Source: Hondaea fermentalgiana (Eukaryota > Sar > Bigyra > Thraustochytrida > Thraustochytriidae). From it: 64,000 nt of DNA. Each line of letters starts with the position of its first letter. Position 1 is the first letter of the stretch. The translations under genes and the position numbers were made by a program. Under the pieces are notes generated by a model. The model saw only the letters and a program-made list of their open reading frames with translations. It was not told where the DNA came from and searched no databases. Location: NCBI GenBank assembly GCA_014084085.1, contig NPFB01000044.1:44395-108394 (forward strand), in the 5' to 3' direction. This document shows positions 10,201-18,261 of the stretch, one piece after another.

Positions 10201-13200
10201 ATCCGCAGCCGTGGAGTTCCAAGCCGAGCGGCTGCGGGACCGCAGCAAGCGGCATGCTCGTGAGCGTGCCCAGGAACAGTCTGCGAGCTCTGCGCTAGCA
10301 AAGCGACTCGAGGCGTATGGCCAAAAACTGCACGAACGCTTGCAGAACGTGTCGGTGCGAGAGCAAAAGCAGCGATCGCGTGAAAAGTTACGGCAGAGCG
10401 CACCGCCTGGAATAGTGGCGTCGCAGGCCGCAAGCAGTGACCGGACGATCAAAGAGCTCATGGGAGAGCTTAAGGAAGTCCGGTCGCAACAAGAAAAGAG
10501 CTGGCGTCGCGATCTCGAGGACGTTGAACGTGCGCAGCGAGCCATGGAAAGTCGACTCCTCGACCAAACGCGAGCGTTGGCGGATCGTCAGCGTGCCGAG
10601 CTTGAGAGGTTACATGAAAGCATTTTACAGGTCCAGCGCAAGGATCAGGACCTTGTGCTACAAAAGATGGAGACGTTGGTCCACGAGGGTAGCCTTGGTG
10701 GTGCGATTGTGGGTAAAAGCCTTGGGGGGGCTGGTGCTCCTGGTGCCGGCCAAGGCCTTTCAGATGCTGCAGCCGCTGCACGCGCGGCTGCAGTGGCTGA
10801 GGTTGAAGCCGCCAAGGTGGAGAAAGAGCGTCATCGTATGCTGGAGGAACTCGCGGCTGAACGTGAAGCTCTTCAGGCTCGGCAGCAGTGGGAGCGCGAA
10901 GCTCTCGAGGTCGAACGCAAAGAATTGGACAAGCGTATCCGTCGAGAATGGGAAGCCATACGCAAGGAACGGTACTCGGCTTTACAGCGTGACGAGGTAC
11001 TCGTTTCTCATATCCAAGACGAGCCAACGCGCACAACGAGTGGGTCAATGGACGGCGGACTCGGAGCAGAAAATACCGATGGCAATGTTTCACCTGATGT
11101 CGACGCCTTGGTTACCGATGCGGTTCGCGAGCTTGTTGAGGAAAAGACTCGCCTTGAGACAGAACTTGCGGAGCGCGCCGCGCAGCAAGCCCAAGAGCAT
11201 GCCAAGCTCGAGAACGAGCGACGCGAAATTGAAGAGGAACTTGCCCGTCATCGTGAACAAATTGCCCGCGAGCATGCGCTTTTGGAGTCCAAGTGGGCGG
11301 CTCTTAACGCGGTGGAGCTCCCCGGGGACACCACAAGGCCGCCTAACGAACGCTCCTCCTCGTATGCAGACGACGAAAACACAAAAGGCTCTGCGGAAGC
11401 ACACGATCCTATTACACCGGTATCACCTAACGTTCGTGGTACGCTACGCGCTCTTGACGAGGTGCAGTCTCGTCCCCACAACGAGGAGGGAGAAAGAAAC
11501 GCCTCTGCGCCCGTCTCTCCATCTGACTCTACATCTCCGTCTGTATCTCCATCTGCAGCTGCCTCTGCATCTCTATCTGCGTCTGCTCGTAAGGCGAATC
11601 CGGATGATGAAGAGGGTGGAGGCAGTGCGTCACGGTCCCCAGAAGACAAGAATGTTTTACAATCGCGCCCGCGTGGCGCTGGCCCGCCTTTGCAAGAGCT
11701 ACAATCACGCACACCACTACTGGTTGCGCGCGCGCGATCGGAACGCGAGAGACTCGCGAAAGCGATCATGGAAAAGGAAGCCCTTGCTTCACGAGCTTTT
11801 GCAGAAAACCTGGAACTCGAAGCAGGCAACGGGGATTTTCAGATGCAGAGCGATAGCAACGCGCAACCGATGCTCTCGCTGGACGATCTTGTCGAAGATG
11901 ATAACAAGGAGGACGAGGGCAACAGCAAGGATGGCGTCGAGGGCGAGGAGGATGAAGACGAGATGGACGAGGAAGACGAAAGCGAGGAGCGCTCCGAGCT
12001 CTCTCGCGTAAGACAGTCGCAAGTAACGCAATTAGATACGCTCGACTCACAGATTCGAACGCTCTTGCTTGCTACGGAGGCAAGCATGCAGCGTCTGAAG
12101 CGATTAAACTTGTTGCTTGTTCCAATTAACTCGGAGCATCTGACTGAATCGCTGAGCGATGATATGTGTGCTGTGGCGTCGGCTGCGGTAGAGGTTCAAA
12201 CACGCGTATTCAAGCAGCGTGAGGATTTGCTCGCCGACGAAGAGCTTGTGCTTCCTTCAGGGGTGGTGGACGCTTTGCGCGAGGATGCTCTCAAGGCGCA
12301 GAAGCGACAGTCCTCTGTAGAAGAGCGCTTTCAGGATCTGATCCAACAGGCAAATCGACTAGTTCATTTGCAACACCAACGCGAGCTTTTGTTTGCCAAT
12401 GAAGGCAGCAACAATTTTCACCATCAACATCACCATGAGCGCCGACACGAGCTGCTTGCGGAAGACTCTTTTAGCGAAGCGTCCGTTGAGCCTTCGGATG
12501 GCGATGAGGATCCGTCATCGTATCATGAAAAATTGCAAAACTGTCTGCAGATGCTCAAGCAGTCGCTAGAGACGCGCGAGCAATTGCTCAAAGAAGACGA
12601 TGACGCCTTGATTGATGCCGGGATCGCAGCAGCGACAGCAGCCGCTCATGGTGCGCACGACTCCTCTTTTGCATCGAGCGGCGTGGGCGACAATGGCGCC
12701 AATTACGAGGACAATGACGACGATGACGACGACTACGACGACGACGACGACGACGACTTTGACAATGAGGATGACAATGATGACGATGCCAGCGATGCGG
12801 ACCGCGAGAGCGGCTCGGAAGAAGCGGAGGACGCGTGGGACTCGCAGTCCTTCGACGCCGAGGCGGAGGGCGAGGGCAGCAACGACGAACTCAACGACAA
12901 CGAAGAAGAAGGAGAAGACATCTCGGTGCGCACGCCTCCACGTCGCGTCGCCGGCGCAGGCGCCTTTGGCGTCCTCGGCACACCGCGAACGGACGCAGTG
13001 GCGATGAATAGGTCACCCGAATCCGGGACGCTTGGCTCGAGTTTTCTGGATGATGATGGAGACGATGATGGTACAGGGGAGAAGGAGGAGCAGGAAGAAG
13101 GAGGCGCAAGCTTCGCTCACCGGTCACGCTACGGGCAAAGACCTGGGCCGTGGACGCCTTCCGGCCGCGAGGGCAACGGAGGCAGGGCGACAGCGGGCGG

Positions 13201-13447
13201 CCTCGAGGCGCAAAGCCCGGGGTCACAGAGCGTGCTCGGCGGCCTCCAGGAGGACAAGAAGGAGCAGGAGCGACGTCTTAACCTGAAGCTGCAGCAGCTA
13301 AGTTTGGAGATCGCGCTGCGCGGCGAGGGGGCGGGCGAGGACGAAGACGGCGAGGACGCGTCCGCTTTGGAGCGGCTGCAGGCCGAATTGGACCGTGTGC
13401 GGCAGCTGCTTGACGCGGAAGACGGACGGCTCGACGCGTATTCTTAA
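7250..13447 (+). CDS. Giant coiled-coil protein, 2065 residues
   Basis: One uninterrupted exon. Residues 1-125 are acidic and Ala/Arg-rich, likely disordered. Residues about 130-1100 are almost continuous heptad coiled coil rich in Glu, Arg, Ala and Leu (LEAREEDVAKSQEVAQRE, LDAREQDLDARHGE), with more coil at about 1180-1360. A Ser/Pro/Thr-rich spacer follows (1370-1480), then acidic clusters, a His-rich patch HHQHHHERRHE, and a run dominated by Asp at about 1822-1850 (12717-12790). The last 80 residues return to short coil. No motor, kinase or membrane segment is seen. Long coils of this type occur in centrosomal, basal-body and Golgi scaffold proteins, but sequence alone does not assign one. 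The ATG 7250 is the first in the frame. The stop lies only 32 nt before the next start codon on the same strand. Confidence 0.85.
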   Translation: MEDPAARQSEAVDSSDAGSGSRESESDGAELLVLNADEDGRHADEVDDHGNGEGKTRRGKPAARDEEGTRAKAARARPKARDTPYATVLTESDAEVSSVSIGSTFSDRRGGVPRVGTLLTRVGEAFEMELLEQHQELLTRTDALRNEERALALRVDGLQIEAGRLEATSQQHKLEAAQAANALAKLREEATRVETAQQALSARMDRVRAQEDEAARRVRDAEQIRTQLEAELIKARKAANSAEARQRECDASMAEVIAERERQRYDSTRAKADVARMRADWEAACREERLELERKHSEAVEARLAADARLRAAESAEAGIAARERALRDARSLQVEVREEQFKLDASRASLHKATKDLEKEKAEWRRERGSLQEAEQEIARLKTLLTRAQVDAQRLDSLAADEAKNVREAARLEAQALGIENQLARVRDREAAVAGVEGERKRMLDAIQSARKELADAIEARRKATLAERVAHEAERRLVKDAERLRADRARFGDLEARAKDLEVQASHLAAAKKDLEAEKNAIATLRSQVDKEAGNLETFKQTLEAREEDVAKSQEVAQRESDRIGAERAQLEMDRREHDLACTAQREAAEQAKSELADARRRLDHEREALASDLASFKSEAEAIKSREKELDEREAELEKRERDVTTNQEALLQRQKQFEEEIGLWHQEQLALKREAEETLGDLEQEREQAAAEHQRAQLLRERQAELVADLEQRSAQVSRDREDVDSRKTKLDRAEQEAARLESETMTLRSELEERLAHAKDHEVALERAENDLAGRLQRVKEAEDKLRADTSLWQDADGALLDERTNLDRKEMDLDARAADLDAREQDLDARHGECDERERAMAHRELRLRSLREELGQDRANLDARLNAVRQAAVAEKRRAAARIARARKLDVRVREELRAASEALKQRVAEMEERETKAAEASQTLDERARDLESRERSHEDARRVFEGERSSFAAKVRALKKQMMEVRQRERKLAKRSAAVEFQAERLRDRSKRHARERAQEQSASSALAKRLEAYGQKLHERLQNVSVREQKQRSREKLRQSAPPGIVASQAASSDRTIKELMGELKEVRSQQEKSWRRDLEDVERAQRAMESRLLDQTRALADRQRAELERLHESILQVQRKDQDLVLQKMETLVHEGSLGGAIVGKSLGGAGAPGAGQGLSDAAAAARAAAVAEVEAAKVEKERHRMLEELAAEREALQARQQWEREALEVERKELDKRIRREWEAIRKERYSALQRDEVLVSHIQDEPTRTTSGSMDGGLGAENTDGNVSPDVDALVTDAVRELVEEKTRLETELAERAAQQAQEHAKLENERREIEEELARHREQIAREHALLESKWAALNAVELPGDTTRPPNERSSSYADDENTKGSAEAHDPITPVSPNVRGTLRALDEVQSRPHNEEGERNASAPVSPSDSTSPSVSPSAAASASLSASARKANPDDEEGGGSASRSPEDKNVLQSRPRGAGPPLQELQSRTPLLVARARSERERLAKAIMEKEALASRAFAENLELEAGNGDFQMQSDSNAQPMLSLDDLVEDDNKEDEGNSKDGVEGEEDEDEMDEEDESEERSELSRVRQSQVTQLDTLDSQIRTLLLATEASMQRLKRLNLLLVPINSEHLTESLSDDMCAVASAAVEVQTRVFKQREDLLADEELVLPSGVVDALREDALKAQKRQSSVEERFQDLIQQANRLVHLQHQRELLFANEGSNNFHHQHHHERRHELLAEDSFSEASVEPSDGDEDPSSYHEKLQNCLQMLKQSLETREQLLKEDDDALIDAGIAAATAAAHGAHDSSFASSGVGDNGANYEDNDDDDDDYDDDDDDDFDNEDDNDDDASDADRESGSEEAEDAWDSQSFDAEAEGEGSNDELNDNEEEGEDISVRTPPRRVAGAGAFGVLGTPRTDAVAMNRSPESGTLGSSFLDDDGDDDGTGEKEEQEEGGASFAHRSRYGQRPGPWTPSGREGNGGRATAGGLEAQSPGSQSVLGGLQEDKKEQERRLNLKLQQLSLEIALRGEGAGEDEDGEDASALERLQAELDRVRQLLDAEDGRLDAYS

Positions 13448-13479
13448 CTTACAAGCGCTGCCAGAAAGAAAGGGCGTCC

Positions 13480-14868
13480 ATGGCCGGTGCCGGGACCGCC
13501 GGCGCTCTCGAAGCGCGGGCATGCAACGTGTATCTTCGGTATGACTCAACGGCGGAGCTATTATGGCGAATCGCGTCAGATTTGAACGGATTGCATGGCG
13601 TGAGTGTGCGTGCCCAAGAATTAGCGCGGACTTCGGAAGATAGACCTTTAATCACGGTGACCATGGAATCCATGCAGAGGGCAGAACGCAGCCTCGAGGA
13701 TCCTCTCGAAGTCCTTATGATTGGAGGGATGCACGCCCGCGAGTGGATTTCATCAGCCTCGGTGTTGTGTCTCATGGTCCGTCATTTCGAGCGTCTTGCT
13801 GAGATCTTGGCGACCTCTCCGGTGCGACTTGCCTTTTTGGCAAATTTGAATCCGGACGGTTATGCGTATACTCGAACAACGCAGCGGTCATGGCGTCGAA
13901 CAAGAACTCCATTGCCACGGGGCGGAAAGTTTGCTGGCATCGATCTGAACCGTAATTTCGGCGTTGCCAATGAGACATGGGGATTTGGCAATCCGGAGGC
14001 CTTTTTCTCGGAGCTGTACCAAGGTGAATACCCTTTTGAGGCACTCGAGGCTCGTGCGCTACGCGATCTCGTCTTGGCGGGGAACCCTGCACGTCGGATT
14101 GTATTAGATGTGCACTGCTGCGCCAAGGTGGTCTTCCCCGTCTATAACGCGTCTGAGGTGCGCGTCGCAGAGGCGACGCAATTAGCGCATGCATCACAAG
14201 GCGTGCTGAGATATCGTGAGCGAAGCGATGTTATTGATGCTAAAAATACAGGAATTGCTGTCGATTGGATGGAGCGTTATGCGGGCGTTCGAGCTGCCTT
14301 CATGCTGGAAGTTCCTGGCAAGGCCCAACCTGTAAATTTTCATGATCTATTTCGCGTTCCAGCAAGTGCCATCGCAGGCACGACGGACATGATTGAGCTG
14401 ATTTTGGAAGAAGCCGTGAAACTATACGCGCAAGATTTGAGTGGTGCAAATTCCGTCGAATCAGAGCAACCTCGGTTGCCCGAGGTCGACAATAGCGATG
14501 ATGGCATCGAGATTGACAATGATGATGGCGACGCCAATGTGCTCCAGGCAGTGGACATGCGAGAGACAAAGAGTGAGTCCTTTGTCATTGCTGACGCAGG
14601 CCCGCTGAGTGGTGTGCGTGAAAGTGGTTTTCTCCCGACTCTAGCGGAAGATGTGCCAACGCCTGACGAGTCTGCTGCATTTGAGGACGCGATCATCTTT
14701 GATGCCTTCACCAAGGTTGAGGACAATCAGGACATGGAAAGTGTACATTTGTTGGCTGCAATCTTTGTTTTGGGCATCGCAACATTAGCCTTATGCGTAG
14801 AAGTTATTCGGCGATGTCGAGAAAGATGGCACGCGTGGCGCATGGAAGAAGCACGGCGAAAACTGTAG
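13480..14868 (+). CDS. Zinc carboxypeptidase, M14 family, with C-terminal membrane anchor
   Basis: A 462-residue metallocarboxypeptidase that removes C-terminal amino acids. The M14 active site is intact: HARE gives zinc ligands H85 and E88, DVHC gives the third ligand H212, and MLEVPG gives the catalytic Glu E277. NPDGY (124-128) and DLNRNF with N157/R158 (C-terminal carboxylate binding) are also present. The domain ends at about residue 310; an acidic Asp/Glu-rich linker follows, then one hydrophobic helix (about 422-442, LLAAIFVLGIATLALCV) and a short basic tail. A type I topology would need an N-terminal signal, but the visible start (MAGAGTAGALEARAC) is not one, and the propeptide usual in M14A enzymes is mostly absent. 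An upstream exon may be missing. Side-chain specificity cannot be read here. Confidence 0.9.
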   Translation: MAGAGTAGALEARACNVYLRYDSTAELLWRIASDLNGLHGVSVRAQELARTSEDRPLITVTMESMQRAERSLEDPLEVLMIGGMHAREWISSASVLCLMVRHFERLAEILATSPVRLAFLANLNPDGYAYTRTTQRSWRRTRTPLPRGGKFAGIDLNRNFGVANETWGFGNPEAFFSELYQGEYPFEALEARALRDLVLAGNPARRIVLDVHCCAKVVFPVYNASEVRVAEATQLAHASQGVLRYRERSDVIDAKNTGIAVDWMERYAGVRAAFMLEVPGKAQPVNFHDLFRVPASAIAGTTDMIELILEEAVKLYAQDLSGANSVESEQPRLPEVDNSDDGIEIDNDDGDANVLQAVDMRETKSESFVIADAGPLSGVRESGFLPTLAEDVPTPDESAAFEDAIIFDAFTKVEDNQDMESVHLLAAIFVLGIATLALCVEVIRRCRERWHAWRMEEARRKL

Positions 14869-15091
14869 TATGGACGCAATAATTATAAGTAGGTTAATCG
14901 AACTGATCGGTTGAGAGAAGTTGAAGAAGAATCCTTTTGATTCCAATCCAAGTGTGGGGGAAGAGCCGCGAATCGCGAGCAATTTTGATTGTAGGCCTAG
15001 CATAAGACGCGATGATTGATTAGATTACGAGTAGTCAGTCCTTGAATAACGTTACCAGGGCAAGCTTGCTGAGATGAGCGAGCTCTCTCAC

Positions 15092-15967
15092 TTATTGTTC
15101 TTCACCCTCCAGGTCTGCAAAGGCCTGCTCAGCCTTGGCGACAAGATGCTCACGCATTTGGCGATGCAGCGTAATGCAGCCTTCAAAGCATCGCTTGGAG
15201 GTCTCGCCAGCCAGCGAGTGTGACACGGTGCCCTTGATGGTAAGATCAGAGATTGTTTCTGATGCTGGCAAGAGAGCCATTGTCATAACGCTGGAGCAGG
15301 CGGCCTGCTGGGCGAGGGTCGGGCTCGAAATAAAAGAAGGAACGCCCTTGCCAGCGGCGTCAGAGACGCCAACCTGAGCACAGGCGACAAGGTCTCTCAT
15401 TTCTACGCCGCTGTCTGCGATGGCAAGAGAAGCGCAGCTTGGGATGACAGCCGGAGCGGCACCGTCGTCGGAGAGCACGAGAGCATCAATTTCTAGCACA
15501 GATTTAGGAAAGCGATCGAGACGGATGCTTCCCTTGATTGCACGAAGAAGAGCGCCCGAAAGCATCTGCTCGCGCTTGATGCGCCGCGTCTCTACGTTTC
15601 GGGAGCTGGTTGGCCCGGCAGCCTCGCCATAGAGCGCAAAGGGCGCGAGGCGCACTGTGCAATCGAGAGCGCCCTCGTCTCCGAAGTCTGAGGACTTTTT
15701 GATTGCACGAGGGCCTCGCACGCTGCAGAGCACGCGAGTGCCGTTGACCTTTACATAAGCCGAGCCTGCCGCGCCGCCCACGACGCCGGTGTCGACCTCA
15801 ACGAAGGTCTTGGGCCCCTCGTTTTCCTCCGTCTCCGTGTCGATGCCACCGCTCCGGGCGCCGCTGGGCTTGTGGGAGCGCGCGTCGGTGGGGCCGATGC
15901 GCGCCCCGCGCGAGGGCGTCTCGTCCCGCGCGCGACGCACGACGCGAGGCCTGTACAGGGTGGCCAT
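15092..15967 (-). CDS. MTR3: Exosome complex RNase PH-like subunit MTR3 (EXOSC6)
   Basis: A 291-residue RNase PH-fold protein, one of the six ring subunits of the RNA exosome, which degrades and processes RNA 3'-5'. Diagnostic blocks: GGAAGSAYVKVNGTRVLCSV followed by RGPR, APFALYGEA, SKSVLEIDALVLSDDG-like text reading FPKSVLEIDALVLSDDG, and LAIADSGVEMRDLVACAQVG. VLC.V.GPR and ADSGVEM.DLV point to MTR3 rather than RRP41 or RRP46. Phosphorolytic residues are not expected to be conserved in a eukaryotic ring subunit. The frame is open a further 120 codons upstream, but that part is Leu- and Arg-rich GC-biased leader overlapping the divergent TRMO leader, so I start at ATG 15967 (MATLYRPRVV). It is convergent with the carboxypeptidase gene. 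Confidence 0.85.
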   Translation of the reverse strand: MATLYRPRVVRRARDETPSRGARIGPTDARSHKPSGARSGGIDTETEENEGPKTFVEVDTGVVGGAAGSAYVKVNGTRVLCSVRGPRAIKKSSDFGDEGALDCTVRLAPFALYGEAAGPTSSRNVETRRIKREQMLSGALLRAIKGSIRLDRFPKSVLEIDALVLSDDGAAPAVIPSCASLAIADSGVEMRDLVACAQVGVSDAAGKGVPSFISSPTLAQQAACSSVMTMALLPASETISDLTIKGTVSHSLAGETSKRCFEGCITLHRQMREHLVAKAEQAFADLEGEEQ

Positions 15968-16219
15968 CGTGCCGAGGCCAGTGGTTGGCTGCCTTGCTGC
16001 TCTGCTGCCCAGTGGCCAAGCCAAGCAAGGCAAGCAGGACCCGCCCGACTTGCCACTGCTGTGCCAGCGAGCACCTCTCGCACGACCGAGCACCAGCCAG
16101 CAGAACCGCGTGCTCGCTCGCGTGCGTGCGTGGTGGGAGGTAGGGAAGAACTCGTGCCGGCAAGAGGCCCGCGCGGCTTGCCTGAGTGTGTCTGGGCTGG
16201 CGCAGCGTCTGTCTCGGCG
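15968..16219. promoter_or_regulatory. Bidirectional promoter gap between MTR3 and TRMO
   Basis: A gap of 252 bp, GC-rich, between two outward-facing starts. Both promoters and both 5' leaders must fit here, so the two RNA-metabolism genes probably share control elements (inference). No TATA-like box is evident. Confidence 0.5.
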
Positions 16220-17197
16220 ATGGTGGACGCGGAAGATGGCGAGGCTGTAGCCGGAGGAGACCAGGGTCTCGGGCGGCAAAAGCAGCAGAAGCAATCGGAG
16301 CAGCAAAAGAGCACGGGCGCCGAGCACGACGAGCAGGTCGTCTCGTTTCGGGAAATTGGCGTGTGCGAGTCGGTTTTTGCTAATAAAAGAGGTGTTCCAC
16401 GTCAGGGTAACCTAGCACCAGATACGCTTGGTCGCGTTGTGCTGCACAAGCACGTTGGCGACGCGGCTCTCGAGGGACTTGATGCCTTTAGCCATGTGTG
16501 GATTGTCTTTGTCTTTTCGCGCAATACCAACAAGTCAAAAGTCGCGGCCTGGGTACGCGGGGACGCGCAGGTGATTCTACCGTCGAAAATTCGACCGCCG
16601 TTGCTGCAAGGCAAGAGCACAGGCATGCTGAGTACACGCACGCCGCATCGACCCAATCCAATCGGTCTTACGCTTGCCACAGTGCGGTCTGTCGACCTTT
16701 CGCGTCGCCATGTCATTGTAGGAGGTATTGATCTCTGCCATTTGACGCCCGTGCTAGACCTCAAACCCTTCGTCCCAGGAGACGTGCCTCTCGAGACACC
16801 TAGATTTGCGAGTTGGGTCTTGGCGGAGCAGAATCTGGCGTGGACCGTCGAATTTACAACCAAAGCTGACCAAGACATGGATGAGCTTGTACAGGCTGGC
16901 GTGACGCGCTTCTACCGTACCGTGGCGGAACTGAAGCGCGCCGTGGAGCAGGTTGTCCGGCTTGATGTTCGTGCCGTTCATCAGGGGCGCCAAGGCATAT
17001 CCAAGGAGCCTTGCAGCCAACCTACAAGCGTCTCGCAACAGTGCGTGGTCGATGGCATCCAGTTCCTTTTTTCCGTCGCGGATTCCGCTCGTCTCGCCAC
17101 TGTTCTGGGTGCTCGTGCCTATGATGAGGATCTCGAAGGCCTGGCCAAAGGAAATTCTCTGAAGAAAGCGGAACCACAGCGGCCAGGAAAAGGGTAA
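16220..17197 (+). CDS. TRMO: tRNA (adenine(37)-N6)-methyltransferase, TrmO/TsaA family
   Basis: A 325-residue protein with the TrmO beta-barrel domain, which methylates t6A37 of tRNA to m6t6A37 using S-adenosylmethionine. Family blocks: IGVCESVFANKRGVPRQGNL (about residues 42-61), GLDAFSHVWIVFVF, LSTRTPHRPNPIGLT (the SAM/tRNA-binding signature RTPHRPNPIGL), GIDLCHLTPVLDLKPF, and GDVP. The bacterial domain is about 150 residues; here, as in animal TRMO, a C-terminal region follows, ending with LFSVADSARLATVLGARAYD. ATG 16220 (MVDAEDGE) is chosen because the 116 codons before it are GC-rich and overlap the MTR3 leader on the other strand. The Gln/Lys-rich start could also encode a targeting region, but none is convincing. 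Confidence 0.9.
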   Translation: MVDAEDGEAVAGGDQGLGRQKQQKQSEQQKSTGAEHDEQVVSFREIGVCESVFANKRGVPRQGNLAPDTLGRVVLHKHVGDAALEGLDAFSHVWIVFVFSRNTNKSKVAAWVRGDAQVILPSKIRPPLLQGKSTGMLSTRTPHRPNPIGLTLATVRSVDLSRRHVIVGGIDLCHLTPVLDLKPFVPGDVPLETPRFASWVLAEQNLAWTVEFTTKADQDMDELVQAGVTRFYRTVAELKRAVEQVVRLDVRAVHQGRQGISKEPCSQPTSVSQQCVVDGIQFLFSVADSARLATVLGARAYDEDLEGLAKGNSLKKAEPQRPGKG

Positions 17198-18261
17198 TCT
17201 TCGTCAACGGAGGAGCTCAACGCTGCCAAGCCGTCGTTCGCATTTGTTCATCCATCCCCGTGATTTCTGACAAAAAAAAGGAGCTAGCTAGCTTGGGAGG
17301 TGTGTGCATGGCTGGCTGGCAAGTAAATGACAAATGTCTCTTCAAATGACCGACTCAAACAGCATAAGCCAAGCGCTGGTGATTGACAGAAAGACAGACC
17401 CTGGATCTGTTCCGGGTTCTTTACATCTCGAACAAGGACAAAAAGAAGGTGGACTTCATGGCGTGGTCACCATGATCATCATGATGCAGGAGAGAACACG
17501 CGTTCCAATCCGCTTCGTCCCGTCGATCCCAGGAGTTGATTCTACTTTTAGGGATGAGCCTGAGGTCCCACCGGGTCAGGACGTGGATGGAGGGGAGGGC
17601 ATTGCGTCCGTCCGGTTAGACTCGCCCGCGCGGCCAGGTCGAGGCGGACGCCTGCCTTCTCGCCATCCTCGTCGCCTTCGTCGCGCGCAGCCGTCCCCCG
17701 GACAGCAGCTGCTCTGCAGCTCGCCAAGCACCGTGCGCGCCACGCGCACTTTTTCGCCTCCCCTTGCGCGCGCTCGGCCAAAGTCCAGTCCTCGCTTGGG
17801 CCGCGCCACACTCGCCCCGGACCCCCCTCCTCCGTCCCACGGCGCCCTGCGCGCCCGCAAGGGTGTGCGCCTTCGGGGGGTGCGCGGGGCCTCTGCGGCG
17901 CGCCGGGGGAACCCGGTGCACGCGCGGGCGGCGTTGATCAAAGAGACCAGGAAGAGCAGAGCAGAGCCGGACAAGCAGAAGCGGAAGAGCAGAAGCAAAA
18001 GCAAAAGCAAAAGCGAAAGCAGCCTCGCGCGCACAACCTCGAGGCGCGGGCGCGAGAGCCCCGCGCGCAGACCGCCCTCCTCGCCGCGGCCGGCTGCACC
18101 GCGGGCGCGAAAGCGACCCCCGCCCGGCGATCGCGGCGCGAAAGCGAGGACGGGCTCCTGGACCGCGCCCGCTGCGAGAGGCGCGAAAGGCAAAGCCAGA
18201 ACAGCGGCGCAGCGCTCGGGCGGCGCGGCGAGGGGAAGGGAGGGGCGAGGGGCGGGGGAGG
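17198..18261. other. Intergenic: TRMO 3' region and GC-rich leader of the next gene
   Basis: About 1.06 kb. 17198-17560 is mixed and holds the TRMO 3' UTR. 17570-18261 is very GC-rich and open in several frames on both strands, giving false long frames such as 17334-18311(+) and 18863-17616(-). Around 17985-18025 there are AAAGC-like short repeats. I see no supported gene; this should contain the promoter and 5' leader of the Cys/His-repeat gene. Confidence 0.6.

Noticed and set aside
10437..12011. 524-codon + strand frame inside the giant coiled-coil gene
   Set aside because: Out-of-frame shadow of a strongly biased coding sequence; composition is Arg/Ser/Leu-rich with no domain.
15968..16327. 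120-codon N-terminal extension of MTR3 with a poly-Leu start
   Set aside because: GC-rich leader that overlaps the divergent TRMO start; the MTR3 family begins near the chosen ATG.
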